Positions 32,912-39,965 of a stretch of 39,965 bases of DNA are shown here, piece by piece. Each line of letters begins with the position of its first letter. Position 1 is the stretch's first letter. The notes beneath the pieces were generated by a model. The model ran no database searches, had not been told where the DNA came from, and saw only the letters and a program-made list of their open reading frames with translations. Source of the DNA: Deltaproteobacteria bacterium (GTDB taxonomy: Bacteria; Bdellovibrionota; FAC87; UBA2466); assembly GCA_016196825.1 (NCBI GenBank), contig JACPWY010000057.1, positions 1 to 39,965 on the forward strand, given 5' to 3'. Made by a program: the position numbers and the translations under genes.

Positions 32912-32952
32912 TTGACTCATAGCATGAGTTACATTATACTCATATGATGAGT
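32912..32952 (+). promoter_or_regulatory. Promoter and twin operators of the toxin-antitoxin pair
   Basis: TTGACT (32912-32917) and TATACT (32935-32940) are 17 bp apart. Two identical inverted repeats ACTCAT-N3-ATGAGT lie at 32915-32929 and 32938-32952, 23 bp apart centre to centre. The first overlaps the -35 box and the second overlaps the -10 box and the start codon. This is the geometry expected for autorepression by a ribbon-helix-helix antitoxin or its toxin complex. Confidence 0.8.
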
Positions 32953-33192
32953 AAGAGACTGCAGGTCTTGATTCCAGATGATGTCTTCAAGCAGTTGCAG
33001 GCCATTTGTCGCGACCGCGGTGTTCCGGTGGCTGATTTTGTGCGCACGAGCATCGAGTCCTCGCTTTCCAAACAGAAACCGATTCCTGCTGGTGACCGGA
33101 TCGCTCGCATCTTAAAGTTCGCAAAGTTTGATGGACCCACGGGGGATATCGACAAGATTCTGCGCGAGATAGACAAAGGTAAACGCGAGTGA
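32947..33192 (+). CDS. Antitoxin, ribbon-helix-helix type (VapB-like)
   Basis: I take ATG 32947 (81 residues), which lies six bases after the -10 box; ATG 32944 would add one Met. The N-terminus KRLQVLIPDDVFKQLQAICRD has the short strand and two helices of a CopG/Arc-type DNA-binding domain, and the charged C-terminal half (IARILKFAKFDG ... REIDKGKRE) would wrap around the toxin. The stop overlaps the toxin GTG (GTGA), so translation is coupled. No Shine-Dalgarno sequence is present, so the mRNA is likely leaderless. Confidence 0.85.
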   Translation: MSKRLQVLIPDDVFKQLQAICRDRGVPVADFVRTSIESSLSKQKPIPAGDRIARILKFAKFDGPTGDIDKILREIDKGKRE

Positions 33193-33584
33193 TCTATGTC
33201 GACTCGAATATTCCTATGTATCTCGTTGGCGCCAGTCACCCCAACAAATTGCGCGTGATCGATATGGTGCCGCGCCTCACCTTAGCAGGTGAAACCTTAG
33301 TGACGAGCGCCGAGACCTTCCAAGAAATTATTCACCGCTATCGGGCCGCTAAGGATGAACAACATTTGTATGCCGCTTACGAGGCTCTGTCAGAGATGAC
33401 CCAGGAAACGTTGAGCGTAACTCGAGATGATGTTGATAAAGCACTTGCTCTCTCAGGGAAACACAAGAAACTCTCCTCCCGCGATTGCCTCCACGCGGCA
33501 ATCATGAAGCGAATCGGCGCTGATTCCGTTTGGTCATTTGATAAAGGCTTTGAAGAACTCCCCTGGGTCGTGCGAGTCAGCTAA
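33189..33584 (+). CDS. PIN-domain toxin (VapC-like ribonuclease)
   Basis: The 131-residue product is a PIN-domain nuclease with all four acidic residues in place: Asp5 (YVDSNIPMY), Glu42 (SAETFQEI), Asp99 (SSRDCLHAA) and Asp118 (VWSFDKGFEEL). Family members cut tRNA or rRNA in a Mg-dependent manner and are neutralised by the cognate antitoxin. The GTG start overlaps the antitoxin stop by four bases. The pair has lower G+C than its neighbours and lies between two copies of a direct repeat, which suggests recent acquisition. Confidence 0.9.
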   Translation: MIYVDSNIPMYLVGASHPNKLRVIDMVPRLTLAGETLVTSAETFQEIIHRYRAAKDEQHLYAAYEALSEMTQETLSVTRDDVDKALALSGKHKKLSSRDCLHAAIMKRIGADSVWSFDKGFEELPWVVRVS

Positions 33585-33744
33585 CCAGGGACACCTGGAA
33601 AAGGAGTCAATTGTCGGCGCACGAAAAGCTCGCTGGCGAGAACACACACGGGAGGAACCGGAGGCGGCCCCGATGGGCCGTCGAGGATTCCGACCGCGGA
33701 GAACGAAGTCCAGCCCGATGGCTCCTGGTTTGTGAAGATCGTTT
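33585..33744 (+). pseudogene. Relic coding the end of an unknown protein
   Basis: After the toxin stop the same frame stays open to a TGA at 33742-33744 without any start codon. It reads a Gly-rich linker (THTGGTGGGPDGP) and then IPTAENEVQPDGSWFVKIV. The last seven residues and the underlying DNA equal the end of the nitroreductase gene. It looks like the 3' end of a gene whose body is missing, replaced by the toxin-antitoxin cassette. Confidence 0.45.
33723..33744 (+). repeat. 22-bp direct repeat, copy 2
   Basis: Identical to 32484-32505. Flanking bases differ on both sides, so the repeat is bounded sharply. It lies just upstream of the promoter of the 800-residue haem protein gene. Confidence 0.9.
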
Positions 33745-33773
33745 GAAGAGTGCTCGCGATGCTACAATGACAT

Positions 33774-36176
33774 GTGCCCCTCCTATTCCTCTTGACGCTG
33801 GTCGCCGCAGCTCTTGCGCCGACGGCGCAGGCCTTCAAATGTGATCTCGTCTTTCAAGGGTTTAAGAGTTCGCTCGACTCGGCCCGAAATCACAACACCC
33901 ATTTGGCCGAAGTGAGTCGGAAATCCGACCGGGCCCTGAAAAATCAAAATAGACTGTTCTCTGCGACAATGCTTCGCCTCTTACGACGACCACCCAGCGT
34001 CGAAAACGCTCGTCTTAACGCAAAAGCGAAGGAAGATGGGAAATGGCTCGCGCGATCCAAAGAGCTCCTGGGCCTCCTCGAATCGGCCGACCAGGAGGTC
34101 ACGCGCCTCAGAAACAGCGATACGATGTCAAAGGAGTTCCCTCGCCAACTCAAAAACGCGCTCGATGCGCTGAATGCGATCCCCCAGGATTCCGGTTTTT
34201 ACGGACTCCCCGCTGAATTGAAGGAGCTCGGTCCACAGTTGAATGGGCTGATCGACTCCTTGGCCAAAAGCGGGATAGGGGGAAAGGAATCGCCCTACGA
34301 TTCTGCCGACGTCGACGCGCTTCTCTCCTCGGCGGAGAGGCTGAGCCTTTCCCACCACGAAACCAGTCTCCGCCTGACAGGTGCGGTGAAGGAGGCTATC
34401 GAGGCTAGGCGCCAAGCCGAAGCGGCGCTGCGGGTCGGTGACGTTTTGGGAAATGCCTACGTGGTGGAAGAATGGAAGGATGTCCTTGAAGATCCCAAGG
34501 GCGCGAACATCCCAGTAGACACCGCTCGGATGGCCCTTTCTAGCCGAGTGGATGAAAAGAAGCGGCTCGTGAATGGCAAAATCGAGGCGGGTGATCTCTT
34601 TTCCTACATGGCCGGCCAAATAGCGATGAGCGAAATCCTCAGGGGCAAGAGCCCGTCAGCGGAGCAGGCCAATTTTGCGCGGGCCTTTCTGCGCGCCCAG
34701 GCCGCCTCCAAGAGCTCAAGCCCCTTGCCTCAACACTTCCCCCCCGAGCAGCGAACGTTTCTCAATGCCATCCGCCAAACCCTCGACAGAACGGCCCCGG
34801 AACGACGCCGATTCCTGGATGGTTGGCTTAAGTTTTTGAACCAGCAGGAGAAGCCCAAGCTTACGGCGAAGGAGATCGCCGCTATCACCGCCCTTGTCGA
34901 CAACACCGACCCGAATCCCGCGATCACCACTCGGGATTGGCACCGACTCAACTATCTCACCAACGGAAAAACAACTCTCACTGACGACGAACGGGATTTT
35001 CTCTTCTCGCTGACCGAGAAGATCCACGGCCGACTGGAATACGCAAGTCTGGAGTGGCACCTCGTGGGCCTTCTGGAGAGGGGCGGGCAGCAAGATCAGC
35101 CGTGGAAAGACTCTAGCGCGGGACAAAGAGACATTGCGCTCAACACACTCAGGAGAAGATATCGTCGGGGAGACCCGTTAAAAGTGCAAGACCTGCCAAG
35201 ACCCAGCCGAGTCGCCCAGATGCAAAAGTTGGCCTCACTGGGAACTGGCCGCGTACTTTCGGAAAGCCGAAGCCCATACCAGGCGGATCCGGATCTCTCA
35301 GCCGCTGAGAACAGCCGGCTCGAAGCGCTGGATGAATTTTACAAGGCTCGCCTTCTCGGCATCGCACTCCAGGGCCGAGAGGAGGTCTCAAGTCAGGAGA
35401 AGACCAGAGCCCAGGCCGCCTTCCAGCGGGTGAATGACCTGAAGAAAAAAGTCGCTCTGCCCGCCAATGCCGCCGACATTCGCGCCAATCTCGATCAACT
35501 GCTCGCCAACTATGGTGGCCGGCCGCTCAATCCAGAGCTTTTTGAGGATGTTCTTCGCTATCAATTGTCCCAACACCCGGGGGAGATCAAACCGAACACA
35601 CTGAGGTTACTCCTCGACCTCTTCTTAGATCCCTCCGCCAGCCAGATCGACAGCATCGAGTACGATGATGGCTGGACCAAGTCCAGGGGAGATCGATCGA
35701 TCAAACTCAACGACTGGCTCGATGAAGGAATGTTCAACCCCAAGGAGGGGGCCAACAAGTTTGGCTGGGAACGGGTGGGGGAGCTCTCCCCTGGCCAAAG
35801 CAAAAACCCAAGCTTGAAGGATCATAAACGAGAATTTTTTTGGGGTACGAGTGCATATAACCACACCACCCCCGGAGACATGAGGATGAGTCTCCAGACC
35901 GACCCAGGCGGAGGGCGTTCCCTCGAAGGTTTTGTCAATCTGACTCCCGATGCTCGAGAGGACACCTGGATCGCCTTCAGCGCAGATGAGGTGACCAATG
36001 AGCAGGGCCAACGAGTGTGGGAGAGACGCGACCGAGTCGCCCGCCGCAACAGCAAAGGTGAGAAGATCGGCGAAGAGAGCCTCCTGAAGGCCTGCGCCCG
36101 TTGCCACATGAACGCGATGGGCCGCTTGACACCTAAACCCATAGGCATCGCAATCCCCGGCTTCCTCCACCCCTGA
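33774..36176 (+). CDS. Large exported protein with C-terminal single c-type haem site
   Basis: GTG 33774 is five bases after TACAAT (33763-33768), so the message is probably leaderless. The 800-residue product has a signal peptide (PLLFLLTLVAAALAPTAQA), then about 500 residues of predicted helix with heptad-like Leu patterns, and a C-terminal globular region with FFWGTSAYNHTTPGDMRMSL and TPDAREDTWIAFSADEV. A single haem-attachment motif CARCH lies at residues 774-778, close to the end, followed by MNAMGR with a possible Met axial ligand. I recognise no family for the long helical part. It would be a periplasmic or surface redox protein. Confidence 0.75.
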   Translation: MPLLFLLTLVAAALAPTAQAFKCDLVFQGFKSSLDSARNHNTHLAEVSRKSDRALKNQNRLFSATMLRLLRRPPSVENARLNAKAKEDGKWLARSKELLGLLESADQEVTRLRNSDTMSKEFPRQLKNALDALNAIPQDSGFYGLPAELKELGPQLNGLIDSLAKSGIGGKESPYDSADVDALLSSAERLSLSHHETSLRLTGAVKEAIEARRQAEAALRVGDVLGNAYVVEEWKDVLEDPKGANIPVDTARMALSSRVDEKKRLVNGKIEAGDLFSYMAGQIAMSEILRGKSPSAEQANFARAFLRAQAASKSSSPLPQHFPPEQRTFLNAIRQTLDRTAPERRRFLDGWLKFLNQQEKPKLTAKEIAAITALVDNTDPNPAITTRDWHRLNYLTNGKTTLTDDERDFLFSLTEKIHGRLEYASLEWHLVGLLERGGQQDQPWKDSSAGQRDIALNTLRRRYRRGDPLKVQDLPRPSRVAQMQKLASLGTGRVLSESRSPYQADPDLSAAENSRLEALDEFYKARLLGIALQGREEVSSQEKTRAQAAFQRVNDLKKKVALPANAADIRANLDQLLANYGGRPLNPELFEDVLRYQLSQHPGEIKPNTLRLLLDLFLDPSASQIDSIEYDDGWTKSRGDRSIKLNDWLDEGMFNPKEGANKFGWERVGELSPGQSKNPSLKDHKREFFWGTSAYNHTTPGDMRMSLQTDPGGGRSLEGFVNLTPDAREDTWIAFSADEVTNEQGQRVWERRDRVARRNSKGEKIGEESLLKACARCHMNAMGRLTPKPIGIAIPGFLHP

Positions 36177-36201
36177 CGAGCTTGCGCAGCGCATCACCTG
36201 A

Positions 36202-36207
36202 TAGAAT
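36202..36207 (+). promoter_or_regulatory. -10 box six bases before the propeller gene
   Basis: TAGAAT ends six bases before ATG 36214 and there is no purine-rich ribosome site, which suggests a leaderless transcript. No good -35 box is seen. Confidence 0.35.
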
Positions 36208-36213
36208 TTGAAG

Positions 36214-37485
36214 ATGAAAAATATCAGCTGGATCCCCTTTGTTCTTTGCGCCATCGCCTTCAGCCAAGAGGCGCCGAAGCTCCCCGAGAACTGGAAGATC
36301 GCCGTCGACGACACCTCCCACGCCGACCTTCTCAAGCAGGAGGTCATCGGTGGAGATGATCTCAGACTCTGGTCCTCGCCCACACTTCTCTCCAATGGCG
36401 ACATCGCCTTTGCCGCGCGCGAGGGAATGATCGGCGTCTTGAGAAAAGGATCCCACAAGCTCGACATCATTAAGATCGCGGGCACCGAGAGCGGCAAACG
36501 TGCCGAGCACATGTATGTTCGCCTCACCGAACTATCACCCGGTCAGGTCCTGGTCGCCATGAAGCCCAACGCCATCACCCTGAAAATCCCGCCCCACACC
36601 GATGGGGCCGTCACTACAGTCACCTCCGACAGCACTCTCAAAGCCGCTGATGAACAGGAGTTCATCGCAAACCCCGTTAAGTTTCGGGGCGAGTGGACCC
36701 TCGTCGATACATCGGGGGCAATCCAAACCTTAAAAGGACAGCCCATTGCCACGGTCCCCAGCCAGATCATGTCCACGCCGGTTGTGATGGAGGACGGCAG
36801 TCTCTTTCTGGCCGGAAACGGGGGATTCTTCCGCGTTCGCCCCTCGGGGGATGTCCAGAAGATCACCGATCTCAAAGAGCTCCGGAAAGAATGGAAAAAG
36901 AACAACAAAGACGTTCGGTGGCCCCAAGGGATTACCTCGACACCCGTCATCCTCAACTCCGGCACGATCGCAGCGGGTGCTGACACGCTTTTTGCCAAGG
37001 ATGGCCGTATGTTTTTCTTCGACAAAACTGGCAAGCCGCTTTCGCACAGTTTTGGGGTGCCAGGGGGAATCGAAGCCAGGCCTCTTCCTCTCAAAAATGG
37101 AAATCTCTTTTTCGCCACGCTCGGGAAAAATGACGGGGCCAACGGGGTCTATTTTCTATCACCCGACGGAAAAGAGCTGAGCCACTACCCCAGCGAATCG
37201 GAACCCAACGCCGATTTCACACTCCACTACGCCTCTCCCATTCAACTGAACAACGGGACAATCCTAGTGTGCGGGGGAAGAGGCTTCTACCTCTTCTCCG
37301 ACGCAGGGAAATTTCTAGGTGAATTCTCCCTGCCCGGTGGCACCTCGATGGCCCCGTCTCCCATTCAGCTCCCCGATGGTTCAATCGCCTTCATCGGCAA
37401 CGGCCATTTCTTCCTCATCGCCACTGGCCACCCGGGCGAAGCAGCCCCGCGCCACGTCACCGACGCAGGCAAGGCCCACCGCTAG
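36214..37485 (+). CDS. Exported PQQ-like beta-propeller protein
   Basis: I start at ATG 36214 (423 residues) rather than TTG 36208. A signal peptide (WIPFVLCAIAFSQ) is followed by six repeats of a blade motif of the form S-x-P-x-x-L-x-x-G-x-I/L-x-x-A/G: SSPTLLSNGDIAFAA, STPVVMEDGSLFLAG, STPVILNSGTIAAGA, ARPLPLKNGNLFFAT, ASPIQLNNGTILVCG, PSPIQLPDGSIAFIG. This resembles BamB/PQQ-type propellers used as binding scaffolds. No PQQ-enzyme catalytic residues are seen. It follows the monohaem protein by 37 bp and may be expressed with it. Confidence 0.8.
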   Translation: MKNISWIPFVLCAIAFSQEAPKLPENWKIAVDDTSHADLLKQEVIGGDDLRLWSSPTLLSNGDIAFAAREGMIGVLRKGSHKLDIIKIAGTESGKRAEHMYVRLTELSPGQVLVAMKPNAITLKIPPHTDGAVTTVTSDSTLKAADEQEFIANPVKFRGEWTLVDTSGAIQTLKGQPIATVPSQIMSTPVVMEDGSLFLAGNGGFFRVRPSGDVQKITDLKELRKEWKKNNKDVRWPQGITSTPVILNSGTIAAGADTLFAKDGRMFFFDKTGKPLSHSFGVPGGIEARPLPLKNGNLFFATLGKNDGANGVYFLSPDGKELSHYPSESEPNADFTLHYASPIQLNNGTILVCGGRGFYLFSDAGKFLGEFSLPGGTSMAPSPIQLPDGSIAFIGNGHFFLIATGHPGEAAPRHVTDAGKAHR

Positions 37486-37571
37486 ACTTTGACCCGATGG
37501 AGTCGTGCGCCTTGCGATCGGCCGGCCGCGGCAGTATATGCCACGGGGGCCGTAATCAAGAGGAGCGCATA

Positions 37572-38312
37572 ATGTCCATTCTCAAAGGTTTTCTTTTTAT
37601 TGGCGCCCTGGCAATGGCGGTTGACGATCCGAGTCTCAAGCAGGTGCAAGAGGCCTCGCGGGCCCTCTGCGGCGATGAGGCGCTCCCGCTCGGAAAAAGC
37701 TATTTCCTCGCTGGCACCAACGGCTACAAGGAATGCCTAGTGAAGATCCAAAGGGCCGATCTCGACAAGGAGGTTCCTTCGATCAGTGTCGCCATCCACG
37801 AGCAGAAGGGAAAACCGGTCGTGGCTACCGTCCCGAGTGTCTGGGAAGATGTGCACGTGACCGTATCGGGGCAGGAGATGAGCTCCACCTCGCGACCCCC
37901 GCGCTCCAAGCGAACCGAGTCCATCAGTGCGACGTTTGTCGACGAGGCACTTGGCTTTGAGAAGCTCAGCTCTCTCCATGTCGCGATCACGGAATCGAAA
38001 TACGAAAAGGAAAATGAAGAGGAGAGTTGTGAGCGCCTGAAGCCGGTGCTCACACTCACCTCGGAAGAAGGCCAAGCGCTTGCCGCTCTAGCGGAAAGAA
38101 CCTGGATCGAGAGGAATCCCAAGGCCACAATTACCCCCGCGGACACGAGCTATATCAACGCCTGCACTCTCCATGGTCGCACAGTCTTACGCTGCATTTT
38201 TCGCGCAAGGAGCGCCGGCGCGGGGAATGCGCCTACGGTGACCGCGACCTTCGCAATCAAAGACCGGAAAGCCTGCCACGCACTCTCGGTCCGGTTCGAT
38301 TATCAGAGATAG
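37572..38312 (+). CDS. Exported hypothetical protein
   Basis: I start at ATG 37572 (GAGGAG upstream), which gives 246 residues and a short signal (SILKGFLFIGALAMA). The mature protein has six Cys (ALCGDE, KECLVK, ESCERL, NACTLH, LRCIFR, KACHAL), probably paired, and two similar beta-rich halves that both end in a VTATF- or ISATF-like strand, suggesting an internal duplication. The family is unknown. The preceding 86 bp contain a G+C-rich potential hairpin but no riboswitch I recognise. Confidence 0.72.
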   Translation: MSILKGFLFIGALAMAVDDPSLKQVQEASRALCGDEALPLGKSYFLAGTNGYKECLVKIQRADLDKEVPSISVAIHEQKGKPVVATVPSVWEDVHVTVSGQEMSSTSRPPRSKRTESISATFVDEALGFEKLSSLHVAITESKYEKENEEESCERLKPVLTLTSEEGQALAALAERTWIERNPKATITPADTSYINACTLHGRTVLRCIFRARSAGAGNAPTVTATFAIKDRKACHALSVRFDYQR

Positions 38313-38344
38313 CTCAAGATCGGATGGCGAGAACGCTTCTTGAC

Positions 38345-38587
38345 CTACAGGGAGATGAATTGGACTTGCTTCGTTCCTCCGTCAGCGCTTCTATCGGGGA
38401 TCTTCACTCCGGACTTACGGGCCTTCGACAGACCGATCGCGATGGCCTGCTTGGCGGAACGCGCGCCGTGTTTTCCCGATCGGATGTGCCTGATCTCTTC
38501 ATGCACATACTCACCGGCCTGAGTGCTCGGGGATTTTCCCTGTCTCTTGTCCCTCGCTGCTGCTTCTTTGGTTCGTTTCTCGGGCAT
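38345..38587 (-). CDS. DUF6496-type small basic protein
   Basis: I start at ATG 38587 (AAGGAG upstream), giving 80 residues. The segment KRQGKSPSTQAGEYVHEEIRHIRSG followed by KHGARSAKQAIAIGLSKARKSG matches, from memory, the conserved core of DUF6496 proteins. They are strongly basic and resemble nucleic-acid-binding or histone-like tails; their function is unknown. It would share a minus-strand operon with the small gene at 38789, but a MITE lies between them, ending eight bases before its ribosome site. Confidence 0.8.
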   Translation of the reverse strand: MPEKRTKEAAARDKRQGKSPSTQAGEYVHEEIRHIRSGKHGARSAKQAIAIGLSKARKSGVKIPDRSADGGTKQVQFISL

Positions 38588-38608
38588 ACCACTTCTCCTT
38601 CTCATTAA

Positions 38609-38783
38609 GAGCCTATCCCAAAATCCTTTCTACTCGGTGCGGGCAAAATAGCCTGGCTCTTCGTCCTCCGCGGTCGGCATCCTCAGCGTGCCTAAAGGCA
38701 CGCCTCCGGTGCCTCCCTTGTGCGTCCTCGATCCAGACTATTTTGCCACGCTCCTCCCTACGAAAGGATTTTGGGATAGGCTC
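38609..38783. mobile_element. 175-bp MITE with 22-bp perfect terminal inverted repeats
   Basis: GAGCCTATCCCAAAATCC... at 38609-38630 is exactly mirrored at 38762-38783, and the element is flanked by TAA on both sides (38606-38608 and 38784-38786), a possible 3-bp target duplication. The inner sequence is also symmetric (GGCAAAATAG on both arms) and a GCGTGCC-TAAA-GGCACGC hairpin sits at the exact centre. It encodes nothing, so a transposase must act in trans. The element lies between two small genes and could act as a terminator for both strands. Confidence 0.85.
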
Positions 38784-38788
38784 TAAGT

Positions 38789-38968
38789 CTAAGCTGCAAT
38801 GTGTTTTCGGGTGCGGGCGGCCTTGAGTGCCGCCAACTTGAGATTTTTCGGCCCTCGAGCCCGGGCTGCCTCCTGGGCGTGTCGGGAAAGTGCTTCGTGT
38901 GAGGCCGCCTCTTTCCCTTCCCGTTTAAGAACCCGAAGTCTCGTAAGAGATCGTTTATTCATTGTCAT
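38789..38968 (-). CDS. Small basic Ala/Arg/Lys-rich protein
   Basis: The 59-residue product (MTMNKRSLTRLRVLKREGKE) is rich in Ala, Arg and Lys and is probably a single long helix with a KLAALKAARTRKH tail. AAAGGGG precedes ATG 38968 by five bases; ATG 38962 is an alternative. It resembles small DNA- or RNA-binding proteins but matches no family I know. It is on the same strand as the DUF6496 gene, with a MITE in between starting five bases after its stop. Confidence 0.65.
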   Translation of the reverse strand: MTMNKRSLTRLRVLKREGKEAASHEALSRHAQEAARARGPKNLKLAALKAARTRKHIAA

Positions 38969-39083
38969 GCCAACCCCTTTCCTCCCGAGGATTTGCAGGG
39001 ACCATGCCACGCCTCGCTAGCCTGAAAACCCATCGCCAAGTTGCAACACGCAACGAATCCCGCAGGGCCGAGCGCCGATTCGG

Positions 39084-39099
39084 TGGCATGCAGTCTGCA
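39084..39099 (+). promoter_or_regulatory. Sigma-54-like promoter of sodC
   Basis: TGGCAT-N5-CTGCA keeps the exact GG-N10-GC spacing and differs from consensus only by C for the first T of TTGC. The predicted start near 39110 gives a 12-base leader with GAGGAG before ATG 39122. Confidence 0.5.
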
Positions 39100-39121
39100 A
39101 GAAAAAGAAAGAGGAGAGTTT

Positions 39122-39688
39122 ATGGCCACCCCGAACAGCCCAAGAATGCGACAAATGCAAAGATGGTCAGCTCTGGGTCTTTTCCTCATCTGCGGTGCCT
39201 GCCTGGGTGATTGGCCGGAAGGCACCAAGCCATTCGCGCACGCGGTCCTCACTCCGAAAAACGGATCACAGGTCGCCGGCACAATCGACTTCGCCAAGGG
39301 CAAGAATGCGCTTCTTGTGCGCGTCTATCTCGATCACGTGTCCCGCGGACGCCACGGGCTTCACATCCACACGGTCGGCGATTGCGGCACCGATGACGCC
39401 TCCTCGGCGGGCGAACACTTCAACATCACCGAGGAGGCGCATGGCGATCCACTGAGTGCCGCCCGCCATCTGGGTGATCTCGGCAACGTGCGGGCCGACC
39501 GCCACCGTCGCGTGAGGCAAGAACTCACGATACCAGATCCAACATCAGCGCTCTTCCGCGGGTGGGAGAGCATTCTAGGCCGAGCGGTCATCATCCACGC
39601 CAAGCGCGATGATCTCACCTCCCAACCCGCCGGCAATTCGGGCGTTCGCATCGGGTGCGGTATTATCCAAACAGACCGGTTGGGGTAG
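39122..39688 (+). CDS. sodC: Copper/zinc superoxide dismutase, periplasmic
   Basis: I start at ATG 39122, giving 188 residues with an N-terminal signal (ALGLFLICGAC, possibly a lipoprotein). All metal ligands are present: His81 and His83 (HIHTVGDC), His99 (GEHFN), His107 (EAHGD), His116 and Asp119 (ARHLGDLGN) and His159 (VIIHA). Cys88 and Cys179 form the conserved disulfide, and Arg176 is the active-site Arg. The enzyme converts superoxide to peroxide and oxygen in the periplasm and protects against external oxidative bursts. A sigma-54-like box lies upstream. Confidence 0.95.
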   Translation: MATPNSPRMRQMQRWSALGLFLICGACLGDWPEGTKPFAHAVLTPKNGSQVAGTIDFAKGKNALLVRVYLDHVSRGRHGLHIHTVGDCGTDDASSAGEHFNITEEAHGDPLSAARHLGDLGNVRADRHRRVRQELTIPDPTSALFRGWESILGRAVIIHAKRDDLTSQPAGNSGVRIGCGIIQTDRLG

Positions 39689-39779
39689 AAAAAACTTTCC
39701 CCAAAGTTGAAAGACATCAACTCCAATTCACTATTCTTCTTTCGGCTCTCCTTCCATTTTGGATTCAGGAGGAGATACC

Positions 39780-39965
39780 ATGACAATAGCAAAAACGCTT
39801 TCACTGGCCCTGGTTTTGATAGCAGGCTTTCCCGCACTGGCAGCGAATCAGCTGACGGGCGTTTACCATGTTCACCTTTTCTTTGGAGAAACAACGCCCT
39901 TTGTCGATGAGCTCACCCTCACCGATGCGGGCGAGGGGAAGATCGCGGGCACCATGCATGTGCCC
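39780..39965 (+). CDS. Exported protein, 5' part only (window ends)
   Basis: AGGAGGAG lies four bases before ATG 39780. The visible 62 codons begin with a signal peptide (TLSLALVLIAGFPALAA) and continue NQLTGVYHVHLFFGETTPFV, then DELTLTDAGEGKIAGTMHVP. This strand-turn-strand pattern suggests a small beta-barrel, lipocalin-like or similar, but too little is present to assign a family. The gene is cut by the window edge. Confidence 0.7.
   Translation, partial: MTIAKTLSLALVLIAGFPALAANQLTGVYHVHLFFGETTPFVDELTLTDAGEGKIAGTMHVP

Noticed and set aside
35625..36527. A 300-codon minus-strand frame across two plus-strand genes
   Set aside because: It spans the CARCH end of one gene and the signal peptide of the next; no recognisable features.
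39693..39708. AACTTT-CCCC-AAAGTT hairpin after sodC
   Set aside because: Only six A/T-rich base pairs and no U-tract; too weak to call a terminator.

Overview
The window looks like a stretch of chromosome from a Gram-negative bacterium with many exported proteins and roughly 57% G+C. Signal peptides and lipoprotein signals are abundant, GTG and TTG starts are used, and there is a TatA, a c-type multihaem cytochrome, a serpin, a DPP7-type S46 peptidase, glutathione-dependent formaldehyde detoxification, and several sigma-54 type promoters. This mix fits a Bdellovibrionota or Deltaproteobacteria-like lineage, but no marker gene here fixes the taxon, so the placement is an inference.

Layout. 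1-4739: a translationally coupled cytochrome operon (damaged upstream gene, five-haem cytochrome, exported protein), then two exported proteins. 4736-6324: an exported isochorismatase-like hydrolase divergent from a LysR regulator. 6378-9296: small exported and Cys-rich proteins around a flavin oxidoreductase. 9511-12983: an S46 dipeptidyl-peptidase divergent from a serpin that has a sigma-54 promoter. 13088-14469: TatA and an exported propeller-like protein. 14656-17713: a three-gene envelope cassette (YIDPGSG mini-protein, NoeA-like methyltransferase, membrane sulfatase-like protein). 17769-19063: tRNA-Val, gene relics and an A/T-rich fic gene with three 12-bp iterons. 19074-23608: exported proteins, a PHM-like copper monooxygenase lipoprotein, an ArsC-like protein and a PAP2 phosphatase. 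23749-25835: an amidohydrolase lipoprotein, then a phosphoribosyltransferase and a ribosome hibernation factor that share a divergent pair of sigma-54 promoters. 25811-32507: a methyltransferase, lipoproteins, an Smr protein, the FrmA/FrmB formaldehyde pair, an SGNH-like protein and a nitroreductase. 32484-33744: a vapBC-like toxin-antitoxin pair with twin operators, bracketed by a 22-bp direct repeat of the end of the nitroreductase gene. 33774-38312: an 800-residue exported monohaem protein, a propeller protein and another exported protein. 38345-38968: two small basic proteins separated by a 175-bp palindromic MITE. 39122-39965: a Cu/Zn superoxide dismutase with a sigma-54-like promoter and the start of another exported protein.

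Two themes tie the window together. First, four exact TGGCA-N6-TTGC boxes and one near match lie in the right orientation just upstream of genes (serpin, phosphoribosyltransferase, hibernation factor, a lipoprotein, sodC). This suggests a local RpoN-dependent set concerned with stress and dormancy. Second, several genes that lack a Shine-Dalgarno sequence have a -10-like box only 5-11 bp before the start codon, which suggests frequent leaderless or near-leaderless mRNAs; this also helped me choose start codons.

The most unusual items are the divergent sigma-54 promoters of the hibernation module, the toxin-antitoxin cassette inside a duplicated gene end, the MITE, and the exported redox proteins with unassigned domains.
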